Source: JAIOSM01 sp023143455 (GTDB taxonomy: Bacteria; Desulfobacterota; Desulfobacteria; Desulfobacterales; Desulfobacteraceae). From it: a DNA stretch of 64,000 nt. The stretch lies in contig DAOVTW010000010.1 of the NCBI GenBank assembly GCA_030632885.1, positions 1 through 64,000 on the forward strand. The letters run 5' to 3'. Below the pieces are notes generated by a model. That model was not told where the DNA came from and searched no databases. It saw only the letters and a program-made list of their open reading frames with translations. Made by a program: the position numbers and the translations under genes. Below, piece by piece: positions 16,860 through 25,421 of this stretch (position 1 is the first letter of the stretch; each line of letters begins with the position of its first letter).

Positions 16860-18044
16860 TTATCTTTCTACTATTGCCATTTTTTTATTATACCAGTTCA
16901 TAAAAGCAGAGGTAGATAGACTGAATATAAGATATACAATCATGATTAACATAACTCCCTCAATTGCTTGCCCAGTTTGATTAATAGCTGTTCCGGCAAC
17001 AGAAACAAAATCTGGGTATCCTATGGCTACTGCCAAAGAACTATTTTTTGTGAGATTAAGCATCTGGCTAGTTAAGGGAGGAATAATAACTCTTAAAGCC
17101 TGGGGTAGAATTATTAGATTTAAAACCTTGCCAGGTTTTAAGCCGATTGCCTTTGCAGCTTCAGTCTGACCTTTGCTTACTGATTGAATCCCAGCTCTTA
17201 CAACTTCTGCGACAAAAGCTGCTGTATATAAAACAAGTCCTAAAAGTAAAGCTGCAAATTCAGGGCTGATAGTTAACCCACCCGTAAAGTTAAATCCTTT
17301 TAATACAGGCACACTCATTCCAGTTGGAGTTCCGCCAAAAAGCCAACATATAAATGGAAATCCGATTATTAAAAAGATAGAGGTGAAAAAAATTGGGAAT
17401 TGTTTACCAGTTCTGTCTTGTCTTTTTTTCGCCCATTTTTTAATTAAAAAAATAAGAACAACAGCGATAATAAAAGCAAGAAACATATATTTATACACAG
17501 GGTGTGTTTGTGGAATTCCAACAATTAATCCCCTATTGCATAAAAATATACCATTGAATGGACTCAAAGCGGATTTTGGGGAAGGTAGCATTTCATAAAA
17601 AAAAGCATACCAGAAAAAAAGTTGTAATAAGACAGGTATATCTTGAAATAATTCAATGTAGCCTGCTGCACATTTGCTAACAAGCCAGTTTTTTGATAAT
17701 CTTGCTATCCCGAGAAAGGTTCCTAAAATAACAGTTAATGTGACACCAATAAATGATACTAGTAATGTATTTAAAAAGCCGACGGAAAGTGCTTTCATAT
17801 ATCTATCAGCTGCTGAGTACTCAATTAAAGATTCTCCAATTTCAAAGGCTGCTTCGTTATTCAAGAATCCGAATCCTGTCGCAATTGATTGTCTTTCAAG
17901 ATTGGTCATTGTGTTTGAAACAAGATACCATGCTACAAAAGCAAATAAACAAGCTGCTCCAATCTGATAAATTATTGATCGTTTGTCAGGGTCATACCAG
18001 AACGATATATGTTCCGAATTTTTATTTTTTATAGCTTTATTCAT
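16860..18044 (-). CDS. aapQ: Polar amino-acid ABC transporter permease (AapQ-like)
   Basis: A 394-residue permease, partner of the AapM-like protein. Residues about 20-50 are the first membrane span. The region about 80-160 has the typical FLNTLLVSFIGVTLTVILGT start of the transport domain. A long insert with extra spans follows (about 175-255), as in the Aap system. The EAA loop GQTEAAKAIGLKPGKVLNLI is near residue 310. The gene begins 71 bases after the receptor gene; the hairpin in that gap could lower its expression relative to the receptor. Confidence 0.92.
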   Translation of the reverse strand: MNKAIKNKNSEHISFWYDPDKRSIIYQIGAACLFAFVAWYLVSNTMTNLERQSIATGFGFLNNEAAFEIGESLIEYSAADRYMKALSVGFLNTLLVSFIGVTLTVILGTFLGIARLSKNWLVSKCAAGYIELFQDIPVLLQLFFWYAFFYEMLPSPKSALSPFNGIFLCNRGLIVGIPQTHPVYKYMFLAFIIAVVLIFLIKKWAKKRQDRTGKQFPIFFTSIFLIIGFPFICWLFGGTPTGMSVPVLKGFNFTGGLTISPEFAALLLGLVLYTAAFVAEVVRAGIQSVSKGQTEAAKAIGLKPGKVLNLIILPQALRVIIPPLTSQMLNLTKNSSLAVAIGYPDFVSVAGTAINQTGQAIEGVMLIMIVYLIFSLSTSAFMNWYNKKMAIVER

Positions 18045-18069
18045 TATACTTCTTAATTATTTTTAAAAA

Positions 18070-18099
18070 AGTATGGTGCAATGATAATTGCACCATACT
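18070..18099 (-). terminator. Intercistronic terminator/attenuator hairpin after the receptor gene
   Basis: A perfect 13-base-pair inverted repeat (18070-18082 with 18087-18099) around a 4-base loop, in the gap between the receptor gene and the permease genes. Read on the - strand, the direction of transcription, the stem is directly followed by a run of six T. Such hairpins behind binding-protein genes commonly let only a fraction of transcripts continue into the permease genes or protect the upstream mRNA. That role is inferred. Confidence 0.75.
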
Positions 18100-18115
18100 A
18101 TACTTACAATTTATA

Positions 18116-19234
18116 TTATTTGAATGGAGGAGAGTACATTAGACCACCATCTGTCCAAAGCGCATTAAGTCCTCTTTCTATACCAAGCTGAGTATTAACA
18201 CCAACATTTCTTTCAAAGATTTCGCCGTAATTACCAACCATTTTAATGATATTGTATGCGAAATTTTCATCAAGGCCAAGAGCTTTTCCATTACCTTCTG
18301 TAACCCCTAAAAATCTTTTTATTTTTGGATTTTCACTCTTCAGCATTTCATCTACATTTTTAGATGTGATTCCAAGTTCTTCAGCATTGATTAAAGCTAA
18401 AACAGAATAATTAACAATATCTTTCCATTTGTTATCTCCATGTCGAACAGCAGGAGCTAAAGGTTCTTTTGAAATAATTTCAGGAAGAATCATGTAATCA
18501 TCTGGGTTTGGAGCAACTGCACGTTGTCCGGCAAGTTGAGATGCATCAGATGTCAGACAGTCACATCTTCCGGCAAAAAAAGCTTTGTTTAATTCAGCTG
18601 TATTTTCAATTACAACAGGATTCATTTTCATTCCATTTGTTCTGAAATAATCAGCAACATTCAATTCTGTAGTAGTTCCAGGAAGAACACATACTGTAGC
18701 ACCATCAAGATCTTTAGCGCTTTTAATACCAAGTTTTTTCGGAATGAGAAATCCTTGACCGTCATAGTAATTGACTACGCAAAAATCTAAACCAAGAGCT
18801 GTATCCCTGCTTAATGTCTGTGTACAGTTCCTGAAAAGCATATCAATTTCTCCTGACTGTAATGCTGTGAATCTTGTTTTAGCAGTCAGAGGTGTGAATT
18901 TTAGCTTATCTGGACTACCAAAAACCGCAATAGAAACAGCCTTTGCACAATCAACATCAAGACCTTTCCAGACACCTTTATCATCGGCTTTTCCAAAACC
19001 AAATACAGAACCGTTAACACCAACTTGAATAAAACCTTTTTTGAGTACAGTTTCTAAAGTTCCTTTTGAAGCTGGTACTGGTTCTGATTTTTTTTCTAAT
19101 TGGGTTTTCAGATCGGTAATTTCGGATTTAAGATTATTAACTTCTTGTGATTCTTCCTTCTCTCCGCATGAGAAAAGAGTTAAGGTAAGAAACAGGAAAA
19201 CACTTGAGATAATAACTAATTTTGTTTTAGACAT
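18116..19234 (-). CDS. aapJ: Amino-acid ABC transporter substrate-binding lipoprotein (AapJ-like)
   Basis: A 372-residue receptor. It has a lipoprotein signal with lipobox LFSC (lipid-modified Cys at residue 23). Residues about 32-52 form a heptad-like coiled coil (VNNLKSEITDLKTQLEKK), then a Pro/Ala linker. The remainder is a family 3 solute-binding protein of the long AapJ type: VLKKGFIQVGVNG, GLDVDCAKAVSIAVFG and FTALQSGEIDMLFRNCTQTLSRD. Gram-negative amino-acid receptors are usually free periplasmic proteins, so the lipid anchor and stalk are unusual. It is the first gene of the transporter operon. Confidence 0.93.
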   Translation of the reverse strand: MSKTKLVIISSVFLFLTLTLFSCGEKEESQEVNNLKSEITDLKTQLEKKSEPVPASKGTLETVLKKGFIQVGVNGSVFGFGKADDKGVWKGLDVDCAKAVSIAVFGSPDKLKFTPLTAKTRFTALQSGEIDMLFRNCTQTLSRDTALGLDFCVVNYYDGQGFLIPKKLGIKSAKDLDGATVCVLPGTTTELNVADYFRTNGMKMNPVVIENTAELNKAFFAGRCDCLTSDASQLAGQRAVAPNPDDYMILPEIISKEPLAPAVRHGDNKWKDIVNYSVLALINAEELGITSKNVDEMLKSENPKIKRFLGVTEGNGKALGLDENFAYNIIKMVGNYGEIFERNVGVNTQLGIERGLNALWTDGGLMYSPPFK

Positions 19235-19270
19235 GATACCCTCCTATAAGTTTATATTATTAACATATAT

Positions 19271-19299
19271 AAAAATGAACATAATTAATATTCATTTTT
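19271..19299. repeat. Inverted repeat in the divergent gap upstream of the transporter operon
   Basis: AAAAATGAA at 19271-19279 and TTCATTTTT at 19291-19299 form a perfect 9-base inverted repeat with an 11-base A/T-rich spacer. It lies 37 bases upstream of the receptor gene start, in the 225-base gap to the hemolysin-III gene. It could be an operator for the transporter or a weak hairpin. The rest of the gap is A/T-rich and shows nothing else I can name. Confidence 0.35.
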
Positions 19300-19459
19300 T
19301 ATACAAAGATAGTTCCAAAACTAAACCTTCTTGTGAATATCATAATCATTATTGTTTGCATAGAGCTACATATAAATAAAAATGGCGATTGAAATTTTTG
19401 ATAAAAAAAGGTAATAAAGTATAAAGAATTATACTAAATTTTTGAAAGAATTTTAACTT

Positions 19460-20119
19460 ATGTGTAATATTGATCATTTTTTAAGAGAACCGATAAATTC
19501 AATTTCCCATGCAGCAGGTGCTATAGCCTCATTAGTAGGTTTAGCTCTTTTAATCGTATTTTCTTCATTAAAAGGCTCAGTCTGGCATATTGTATCATTT
19601 ACAATTTTTGGTTTTACACTTGTTATGATGTTTACTTCAAGTTCTCTCTATCATGGTTTAAGAATTTCTGATGCAAAGCTTGCTATCTTTAGGCGAATTG
19701 ACCATATCATGATTTTTCTTTTAATTGCGGGAACTTATACTCCTGTTTGCCTTGTCCCTTTAAGGGGGGCATGGGGTTGGAGTATCTTTGGTGTTGTCTG
19801 GGGATTGGCTTTGATAGGAATCATACTAAAAATATTTTTTATGAATGCCCCAAGATTGGTTTCAACTATAATATACTTGATTATGGGATGGGTTTGTGTT
19901 GTGGCAATATATCCCATAGTGACAATTCTGCAAGGCGCGTGTGTTGCTTGGCTTTTTGCCGGAGGGCTTTTTTACAGTATTGGAGCAGTAATTTATTCCT
20001 TAAAAAGGCCAAACCCTTTTCCAGGTATTTTCGGATTTCATGAGATATGGCATATTTTTGTAATATTAGGAAGTTTCTGTCATTTCTGGGTTGTTTTTAA
20101 ATATTTGATAGTTGTTTAA
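19460..20119 (+). CDS. Hemolysin III family (PAQR-type) membrane protein
   Basis: A 219-residue protein with seven predicted membrane segments, typical of the hemolysin-III branch of the PAQR family. The family marks are present: EPINSISHAAGAIASLVG at the start, SSLYHGL in the second segment, DHIMIFLLIAGTYTPVCL, and a C-terminal FHEIWHIFVILGSFCHF. The histidines and acidic residues form the proposed zinc site. The physiological role in bacteria is unclear. The M48 gene starts one base after its stop, so the two are co-transcribed. Confidence 0.92.
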   Translation: MCNIDHFLREPINSISHAAGAIASLVGLALLIVFSSLKGSVWHIVSFTIFGFTLVMMFTSSSLYHGLRISDAKLAIFRRIDHIMIFLLIAGTYTPVCLVPLRGAWGWSIFGVVWGLALIGIILKIFFMNAPRLVSTIIYLIMGWVCVVAIYPIVTILQGACVAWLFAGGLFYSIGAVIYSLKRPNPFPGIFGFHEIWHIFVILGSFCHFWVVFKYLIVV

Positions 20120-20120
20120 A

Positions 20121-21956
20121 ATGTTTACAAATTTTATTTATTTTCTTACAGCCTTAATTCTTTATACTACCTGCTATTATCCGGAAGGGGTTTATAATGC
20201 TCCTGATAATGCAATTGTCTACGCCTTTTTTACTATTATATTTTTTGCTTTAATGTGCCGGGTTTTATTTATAAGACTTGCCAAAAAATATTTCACAGGT
20301 AATATTCAAAAAACTCAACTTGACCATAAACTTAATTCATACATTTTAAAACTTTCTATTCTTGCATTGGGAATCTATTGTATTGATCTTTATTTTTTCA
20401 GATTAAAACTATTTTTATCAGATTATAAAATTTTTCATCTTTTCCCAACCCTTCAAGCAGTTCTTTTTTTACTTTTATTTTTATTTTATTTGATTATTGT
20501 TTGGGACTCAGCCTGGATTGTTCAAAAACGATTTTTTCCTGTGTCTGTCACCCGAAAAGATTTTATAATATCAAATATTTCTTTTTCTCTGCCAGCCCTT
20601 ATACCCTGGTTTTTGTTATCAATTATTGCAGATATAATTCATATATTACCATTTGAAACCGCTTCAAATTTTTTATCAACAGGGCTGGGTGAGATTTGCT
20701 ATATAATGCTTTTCTTAATTGCCATGGTAGTTTTTGGACCTTTACTAATACAAAAATTATGGAAATGCAAACCCCTTGAAAATGGAGAGACAAGAAAACG
20801 TATTCAAGAATTATGTTTTAAAACAAATTTTAAATATTCTAATATTTTAAAATGGGAGCTTTTTGGTGGTACCATGATAACTGCTGGCGTTATGGGACTT
20901 TGGAGTAAATTTAGATATTTACTTGTAACTCCGGCATTAGTCAACCTTCTTGAGAATAATGAGATAGATGCTGTTATATCCCATGAAATTGGTCATATAA
21001 AAAAGAAGCATCTTTATCTTTATGTCTTGTTTTTTGCAGGATACATGTCAATTGTATACTTTCTTTTTGATCCGTTAATGTTGTTGATTTACTCTTCAAG
21101 CATGTTATATAAATCTGCTCTATTTTTTAAAATAAATCATGACACTTTAATACCAATTGTTTTCAGTTTAGCTCTGATCTCTGTTTTTCTTTTCTATTTC
21201 AGGTATGTTTTTGGTTTTTTTATGAGAAATTTTGAACGACAGGCTGATGCTTATGTTTTTTCTGTCATGGGAGATGCCTTTGGACTTATTACAACATTTT
21301 ATAAAATAATAAAATACAGTGGGCAATCTCCTGATAAACCAAATTGGCACCATTACAGCATAACAGAAAGAATTGAATTTTTAAGAGACTGTCAGGCAGA
21401 TTCATCAAAAATAGCTAAACATAACAAGAAGGTAGTAAAGATAATTTTTGGTTTTGTTTTGGCACTTTTAATTGTTTGCGTTGCTGGCTATTCAATTAAT
21501 TTTGGTAAGGGGAGTAAATATTTAAATAAATATATTGCCTTGAAAATTTTACATCAAGAATATAGGACTGGTCATGAGAACACTAAGCTTTATGCGATGA
21601 TAGGAGACTACTCATTCAATCTAAAAGAATTTAAAAATGCTGAAACAGCATGGCAAAATGTGTTAAAAGTTGATTCTAATAATCTTCATGCTTTAAATAA
21701 TCTGGCTTGGCTATATGCAACATGTGAAGATAAAACATTAAGGAACAAAACAAAAGCGTATGAGTTTGCTTTAAAAGCCATTGATATCAAAAGAGTTGCT
21801 TACGTATTAGATACCTATGCTGAAGCGTGCTTGGTAAATGGTTTTTGTAATAAAGCTTTAGATGCATCAAAAGAAGCTATGGAAAAAGCAGGTTCAGATA
21901 AAAATGAATATTTTATAAATCAATATAAAAAAATTAAACAAAGATGTGATAATTAA
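20121..21956 (+). CDS. M48 family membrane metalloprotease with C-terminal TPR region
   Basis: A protein of about 611 residues. Its N-terminal half has several membrane segments (about 5-215). The zinc motif HEIGHIKKKH is near residue 288, and the third-ligand region with ERQADAYVF is near 373. Residues about 455-605 are soluble and contain TPR-like helices (AETAWQNVLKVDSNNLHALNNLAWLYA, given here as a position of about 512-538). Such proteases clear damaged membrane or outer-membrane proteins. ATG at 20121 is preferred over a TTG nine bases upstream that overlaps the preceding gene. The 3' end overlaps the end of the convergent radical-SAM gene by four bases. Confidence 0.87.
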   Translation: MFTNFIYFLTALILYTTCYYPEGVYNAPDNAIVYAFFTIIFFALMCRVLFIRLAKKYFTGNIQKTQLDHKLNSYILKLSILALGIYCIDLYFFRLKLFLSDYKIFHLFPTLQAVLFLLLFLFYLIIVWDSAWIVQKRFFPVSVTRKDFIISNISFSLPALIPWFLLSIIADIIHILPFETASNFLSTGLGEICYIMLFLIAMVVFGPLLIQKLWKCKPLENGETRKRIQELCFKTNFKYSNILKWELFGGTMITAGVMGLWSKFRYLLVTPALVNLLENNEIDAVISHEIGHIKKKHLYLYVLFFAGYMSIVYFLFDPLMLLIYSSSMLYKSALFFKINHDTLIPIVFSLALISVFLFYFRYVFGFFMRNFERQADAYVFSVMGDAFGLITTFYKIIKYSGQSPDKPNWHHYSITERIEFLRDCQADSSKIAKHNKKVVKIIFGFVLALLIVCVAGYSINFGKGSKYLNKYIALKILHQEYRTGHENTKLYAMIGDYSFNLKEFKNAETAWQNVLKVDSNNLHALNNLAWLYATCEDKTLRNKTKAYEFALKAIDIKRVAYVLDTYAEACLVNGFCNKALDASKEAMEKAGSDKNEYFINQYKKIKQRCDN

Positions 21957-23410
21957 TCTTTATGTCTTTTATTCCTTTTAATAAAGCTCATAAAAGAGAA
22001 AAAACTTATAAAAAATCTGCGCCAGCTATCCGGAGATTTCCAGATCATGGAGATATATCCGAAAAGAACTTTATGTCTCATGAAATGAGATTTATAAAAA
22101 TCTATAAATAGCTCATCTAATTTTGTTTTATTAATCCCATTGGGAATAAAAATAAATTCCATACAATCCATTTTTTCCCAATCTTCTGTGAAAATTCCTA
22201 ATAAAGCACCTTCTTTGATCTGTTGATAAATTGGAGAACCAGGGAAGGGTGTAAATTTGGCAAGATTAAAGTCATCTATAGGCAGAGAAAAGACATATTT
22301 TTTACTCTTTGATATACTCTCTTCTGTTTCACCTGGAAGCCCCATCATTAGAAGAGCTTTTACACGGATTTTTGCTTTTTTAATTAAGATTACTTTTTTT
22401 CGAAGCATTTCTAGGTCTGCATTTTGTCTATGTTGTGCAAGAAGATTTTCATCTCCTGTTTCAATGCCAAGACTAATCATCCAGCATCCAGCAGCTTTCA
22501 TTGCGGTAAGAAGTTCAAAATCGAGATGTTCTGCTCTTGCAGCACAATTAAAAGTCATTTTAAGATTACCTGAAACCATAAGATCACAAAATTTTATAAC
22601 TCGTTTTTTATTAAATGTGAATTGATCATCATAAAAATTGATATGTTTGATTCCATATTTTTCATTTAAATATTTTAAATGATCAAAAAGGTATTGGGCA
22701 TTATTAAATCTAAAGCTTTTTTTAAAAACAGATCTATCACAATAGCTGCATGAATATGGACACCCTCTGCTGGAAATACAGCTAGTATTAGGGGTCTTTG
22801 GGTAATTAAAAATTGGGAGTTTATACTTTTCAGGATACCCATCAAGTTTTTCATAGGCAGGGAAGGGTAGTGAATCCAGGTCAAGCAGTTCTTTTCTGTA
22901 CCCTGTAAAGATAACTTCTCCATTAGAGTTTTTATAGACTATATTTTTTATGTTTGAAACATCGTCGTTATCAGCTTGAATAAGTTCAGTAAGAGTTTGT
23001 TCTCCTTCACCTACAACAACATAATCGACACATTCAAAATTTTTTATAATAGTTTCTTTTAAAGCAGATACATGGGCGCCGCCAAAAACAGTTTTAATAT
23101 CAAATTTTATTGACTTAGCAATTTGTGCAAGTCGAATCCCATCTAGAAAAGATGATGTTGAGCAAGAAAAGCCTATGTAATCGGGTTGTTCAGTCTCAAT
23201 ATATTTTTTAATTTTAATATCTGCATCAGGATGGGCATAACAATCAATGATATCACAGTTGATTTGTTCTTGTAACAGATAGGCACAAATGCTTGCAATC
23301 CCGAGTGGAGGCATGATATTGGCGACTCTGGAGATGTCACTTGATGCCTTGTCAGATTTGTATCCCAGAGGATGTACAAGAAGAATTTTTTTTAAATTTT
23401 GTTTGTTCAT
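21953..23410 (-). CDS. Cobalamin-binding-type radical SAM protein
   Basis: A 485-residue class B-like radical-SAM enzyme. Residues about 10-150 are a Rossmann-like B12-binding-type domain (IMPPLGIASICAYL, VFGGAHVSALKE, VVVGEGEQTLTEL), without the classical DxHxxG histidine motif that I could find. The radical-SAM domain begins with C217, C221 and C224 in RGCPYSCSYC, which bind the 4Fe-4S cluster. The last roughly 100 residues end in a basic tail. Related enzymes methylate or rearrange unreactive carbon, as in HpnP, BchE and P-methylases; the substrate here is unknown. It is the last gene of the operon and its ATG overlaps the upstream TGA by four bases. Confidence 0.88.
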   Translation of the reverse strand: MNKQNLKKILLVHPLGYKSDKASSDISRVANIMPPLGIASICAYLLQEQINCDIIDCYAHPDADIKIKKYIETEQPDYIGFSCSTSSFLDGIRLAQIAKSIKFDIKTVFGGAHVSALKETIIKNFECVDYVVVGEGEQTLTELIQADNDDVSNIKNIVYKNSNGEVIFTGYRKELLDLDSLPFPAYEKLDGYPEKYKLPIFNYPKTPNTSCISSRGCPYSCSYCDRSVFKKSFRFNNAQYLFDHLKYLNEKYGIKHINFYDDQFTFNKKRVIKFCDLMVSGNLKMTFNCAARAEHLDFELLTAMKAAGCWMISLGIETGDENLLAQHRQNADLEMLRKKVILIKKAKIRVKALLMMGLPGETEESISKSKKYVFSLPIDDFNLAKFTPFPGSPIYQQIKEGALLGIFTEDWEKMDCMEFIFIPNGINKTKLDELFIDFYKSHFMRHKVLFGYISMIWKSPDSWRRFFISFFSFMSFIKRNKRHKD

Positions 23411-24672
23411 TGTTTTATTATTCTTTTAAAAGACCTTTTTGTTTTTGGATTATATCTTCTGTACGTTCCATCTTTAATTTCTTTTTGAATAACCTTATAA
23501 AAAAGAGATCCCATTTTTGTTTGTTGCCCACCATCAGCATAAAATGTATTCCATGCTAAATCATACATGGCTTCAAGTCTTTCAGGAGATATTTGTTTTG
23601 GCTGGAAGACCACATTATCACAAGAGTATTTTTTCCAGTTATTATGCAGAATCCTACCTTCTTTTTCAAATTGTTTCCTGATAGGACTTTCAGGGAAAGG
23701 AGTGAGAATTGTAAACTCTGCCATATCAAGGTTAATTTCCATGAGAAAATCAATCAATCTTTTAATATAATCTTCGTCCTGTTTGTCAGTTCCTAAAAGA
23801 ATAGTTCCTTCAACTCCAATTCCATGATCATGGAGGAGTTTGATTCTATTTTTGATAACATCTGATGTATCTACAATTGCCTGGTAAACATACCAACAAC
23901 CAGCATCCGCAGCAAGTTTAAGTACATCATCATCATACACTATCGGGTGGGAGACCCATTTCTTTTTTAATGGTATCATCTCTCGGAAAAGGTCCATAAC
24001 CCACTCTTTATCCTGAGCAAGGGAATTGTCCACAATAAAAAGCCGATTGTTTTTTATTCCTTCCATTTCTTCAATAACTTTATCTATAGGGCGTGGTCTA
24101 AATTGTCCACCACCTAGAAAGTTGTTGCAACATGGGAAACAATTAAATTTGCAACCACGGGATGCGTGGACAAGGTCAACCATTTGAATCCCTCTGTATG
24201 CATAAAGGTCATTATTAAGTATATCTCTCCTGGCAGAATGAATAGTATTTGTGTCAGGATGGTTTTGCATATAATCATAAACTTTTTTAAGTTTACCATT
24301 TTTAAAATCTTCAAGAACTTTTGTAAGTCTACCATTTTCAACTTCACCAAGAAATACAGAGTCAGCATGTTCCATAACTTCTTTAGAGTGCAGCATTGTT
24401 GCAATGCCACCAAAGATTACTATCATTCCTTCTCTTCTATATTTGTCAGCTATTTCAAAAGCTCTTTGGATCTGGCAGGTAAGAAGCACTGAAATTGCAA
24501 TTATATCATAGGAATTATCATATTCAAGGGTTTGTACATTTTCATCAAAAAAATGTAGATCAACATACTCTGGTAAAGCTGCAGAAAAGACAACAGGTGC
24601 GTGGGGAGGAAGATGGAATACTGTTTGATGTCTGAGTTTTTTCCATTCTGGATATATAAGCTGCATTTTCAT
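23407..24672 (-). CDS. Radical SAM protein with B12-binding-like N-terminal domain
   Basis: A 421-residue enzyme, neighbour of the 485-residue one. The N-terminal 150 residues have the same layout as B12-binding domains (FFDENVQTLEYD, IAISVLLTCQIQRAFEIA, VIFGGIATMLHSKEV, FLGEVENGR), again without an obvious DxHxxG. The cluster cysteines are C174, C178 and C181 in RGCKFNCFPC, with one further Cys next to them. The radical-SAM part continues to about 350, where FTILTPFPESPIRKQFEKEG is the familiar end of the barrel in this family. It translates into the next gene by ATGA overlap, so the pair may act together. Confidence 0.87.
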   Translation of the reverse strand: MKMQLIYPEWKKLRHQTVFHLPPHAPVVFSAALPEYVDLHFFDENVQTLEYDNSYDIIAISVLLTCQIQRAFEIADKYRREGMIVIFGGIATMLHSKEVMEHADSVFLGEVENGRLTKVLEDFKNGKLKKVYDYMQNHPDTNTIHSARRDILNNDLYAYRGIQMVDLVHASRGCKFNCFPCCNNFLGGGQFRPRPIDKVIEEMEGIKNNRLFIVDNSLAQDKEWVMDLFREMIPLKKKWVSHPIVYDDDVLKLAADAGCWYVYQAIVDTSDVIKNRIKLLHDHGIGVEGTILLGTDKQDEDYIKRLIDFLMEINLDMAEFTILTPFPESPIRKQFEKEGRILHNNWKKYSCDNVVFQPKQISPERLEAMYDLAWNTFYADGGQQTKMGSLFYKVIQKEIKDGTYRRYNPKTKRSFKRIIKQ

Positions 24673-24680
24673 AATAATAA

Positions 24681-25421
24681 TTATTCCTTAAGTTTATTTT
24701 TTTTTATTTTTATACAAGCTTGCGCAAGATCAAGGAGATTTTCAATATATTTTTCTTTATAGAATATGTCTCCGTTTTTATTTTCTTTTAATTTTCCATA
24801 GCAAAAAGTTTCTTTTTTTTTACTTAATGTAAAAAACAAACTTCCGGCAAAATAATTTGTTGAAACTTTTAATGATTCTGGTGGGTTGTACGTATCACAA
24901 AGGCCGCATAAAACGAAATCAGATTTTTCAGAATCTAATATATCAAAACTCATTTTAAGTGCTGTGATTCCATTTGTGGGATCTTTGTTAATAACAAAGC
25001 TTTCACCTGTCGCCTTAAGAAAAATAGAAGCTTCGCCTAAAAATGTATTAGGAAGAGTATATGCAAATAGGGCAGGGCTGGCTGCTTTACCATTTTCAAA
25101 TTTAATAGTATTAAAGAAATCCTTATCAGTATCAAGACATCCATAAAGTGTTGATGCAAGAATGCTTGTATTTGAAGTTTTATTAGAATTCATTGATTCA
25201 GGAATAATTAACCCAGCGTCCTTATATGCAAAATATATTCCTGCAAAACCAATCTTTGAAAAAAAATCCATTCTTCCAAATGACTTATAAGGTTTATCAA
25301 GAATATCTTTTCTAAAGATAGGTGAAAGCGTTCTTGATTTTGTATTAAATGTTTCAAATTCTCTGCCACATCCCATTGCTTCTTGTGTAACAAAACCAAT
25401 GCCGCAAATATAATAACTCAT
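24681..25421 (-). CDS. Ketosynthase-like protein lacking the active-site Cys (chain-length-factor-like)
   Basis: A 246-residue protein resembling the N-terminal half of a beta-ketoacyl synthase. The first strand MSYYICGIGFVT and the helix FFSKIGFAGIYFAYKDAGLI match the fold, but where the nucleophile elbow (xxACAS) should be there is LKATGESFVINKDPTNG, without cysteine. The protein stops before the His-containing C-terminal half. It is translated directly after a complete ketosynthase (ATG on the previous stop region), the arrangement of KS-chain-length-factor pairs. I infer it is a noncatalytic partner of that ketosynthase. Confidence 0.72.
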   Translation of the reverse strand: MSYYICGIGFVTQEAMGCGREFETFNTKSRTLSPIFRKDILDKPYKSFGRMDFFSKIGFAGIYFAYKDAGLIIPESMNSNKTSNTSILASTLYGCLDTDKDFFNTIKFENGKAASPALFAYTLPNTFLGEASIFLKATGESFVINKDPTNGITALKMSFDILDSEKSDFVLCGLCDTYNPPESLKVSTNYFAGSLFFTLSKKKETFCYGKLKENKNGDIFYKEKYIENLLDLAQACIKIKKNKLKE

